Shown piece after piece: positions 5,705 through 5,933 of a stretch of 5,933 nucleotides of DNA. The DNA lies in the NCBI GenBank assembly GCA_900539855.1, contig UQDO01000059.1, forward strand, positions 1-5,933. The letters are read 5' to 3'. The notes under the pieces were generated by a model, which worked only from the letters and a program-made list of their open reading frames with translations, was not told the DNA's origin and did not search any database. The translations under genes were made by a program, and so were the position numbers. This DNA comes from an uncultured Oscillospiraceae bacterium. Its GTDB lineage: Bacteria; Bacillota; Clostridia; Oscillospirales; Acutalibacteraceae. Every line of letters begins with the position of its first letter. Within the stretch, counting starts at the first letter, position 1.

Positions 5705-5805
5705 ACAGCGGGATGCGGAAACGGCACCGCAAACCGCTAACGGTTTTTCGTCCGGCAGGCAACTCCCCGTCCTGCCGGCACTTGACGCGCCGAGACCTAC
5801 TCTGT
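5705..5805 (-). promoter_or_regulatory. Tetrahydrofolate (THF) riboswitch
   Basis: On the - strand the conserved blocks of the THF riboswitch occur in order: GAGTAGGTCTC, GCGTCAAGTG, GGGGAGTTG, ACGAA, GCGGTG and GCATCCCGCT. Closing P1 pairs are ACAG (5802-5805) with CTGT (5705-5708). Internal helices are CCGGCAGG/CCTGCCGG (5752-5759 with 5771-5778), enclosing the conserved GGGGAGTT, and AAACCG-TTAG-CGGTTT (5731-5746). The class is known upstream of folT and folate-biosynthesis genes in Firmicutes, where bound THF lowers expression. It lies between the folT promoter and a Shine-Dalgarno-sequestering hairpin. Confidence 0.93.
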
Positions 5806-5819
5806 ATGAGCTAAAAAGC

Positions 5820-5848
5820 ATTGTATCACAAATTATATGCTTTGTCAA
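5820..5848 (-). promoter_or_regulatory. Sigma-A promoter of folT
   Basis: TTGACA (5843-5848), exactly consensus, with a 17-bp spacer and TACAAT (5820-5825), one base from the consensus -10. Transcription should start near 5813, just ahead of the riboswitch. This is the best promoter in the window. Confidence 0.88.
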
Positions 5849-5859
5849 CCTAAAGCATA
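5836..5859. promoter_or_regulatory. Inverted repeat over the folT -35 box, candidate operator
   Basis: TATGCTTT and AAAGCATA form a perfect 8-bp dyad separated by 8 bp, with the -35 TTGACA lying mostly in the spacer. A third near-copy (AAAGCATT, 7 of 8 identical to the AAAGCATA half) lies at 5815-5822 over the -10 region. The placement suits a repressor. No regulator gene is visible, so a chance A+T-rich palindrome is possible. Confidence 0.4.
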
Positions 5860-5933
5860 GGCTGAAGAGGGTCGACTTGTGTAGGTTTGTCAATGATGTG
5901 TTACAGATTGGGAAAAGTAAATAAGACCTGTTT
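5860..5933. other. Edge region without recognised feature
   Basis: I see no gene, hairpin terminator or complete promoter. A TTGACA on the - strand (5888-5893) lacks a -10 box. Confidence 0.5.

Noticed and set aside
5662..5811. TAAGGAGGT followed by ATG on the + strand, with a short open frame
   Set aside because: It is the complement of the anti-Shine-Dalgarno arm, has no spacing between SD and ATG, and runs antisense through the THF riboswitch.
5871..5893. Second promoter upstream of folT from TTGACA at 5888-5893
   Set aside because: The hexamer 17 bp downstream is CCTCTT, which is not a -10 box.
5318..5893. Second - strand open frame overlapping folT
   Set aside because: It runs through the promoter, riboswitch and part of folT in another frame and has Arg/His/Cys-rich composition typical of a shadow frame.
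1..5933. CRISPR array, tRNA, rRNA, insertion sequence or attachment site
   Set aside because: I found no spaced direct repeats, cloverleaf-like sequence, transposase motifs or terminal inverted repeats in the window.

Overview
The window looks like a low-to-mid GC Firmicute of the class Clostridia, probably close to Ruminococcus/Oscillospiraceae. This rests on GGAGG-type ribosome binding sites, sigma-A promoters with 17-bp spacers, a PyrR attenuation leader, and a tetrahydrofolate riboswitch in front of an ECF folate transporter gene. The genus is an inference.

Left block (1-2791, + strand, visibly A+T-rich): three co-directional genes. The first is the 3' end of a large surface or secreted protein. 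Its reading frame is open to the window edge, so the GTG at 87 is internal. In order it carries the end of a bacterial Ig-like (Big_2) domain, a peptidoglycan-binding-like segment, a region with the D-x12-E-x-K signature of a PD-(D/E)XK nuclease fold, and a glycine-rich hydrophobic tail. Next come a 390-residue protein of unknown family and a 108-residue single-pass membrane protein, with a 24-bp gap and then a 17-bp gap. The order of exported multidomain protein with variable C-terminal domain, then small unknown genes, resembles a polymorphic toxin/immunity locus, but this is not proven. A bidirectional terminator at 2856-2881 closes the block.

Right block (2901-5933, - strand, more G+C-rich): a nucleotide and folate uptake region read right to left. 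A sigma-A promoter (5820-5848), its -35 box inside an 8-8-8 perfect dyad, drives a tetrahydrofolate riboswitch (5705-5805), a Shine-Dalgarno-sequestering hairpin (5629-5670) and folT, the substrate-binding subunit of an ECF folate transporter. A second promoter (5024-5052) drives a leader in which a PyrR-binding loop, an antiterminator and an intrinsic terminator can be drawn as mutually exclusive RNA structures. It is followed by pyrR and uraA (uracil permease). A further hairpin next to the uraA Shine-Dalgarno has a loop close to the PyrR-binding consensus.

Functionally, the right block links two inputs of pyrimidine metabolism: uracil import sensed through PyrR, and reduced folate, needed for dTMP synthesis, sensed by RNA. 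The strongest results here are the two RNA regulatory leaders. The most likely place for undescribed biology is the left block.
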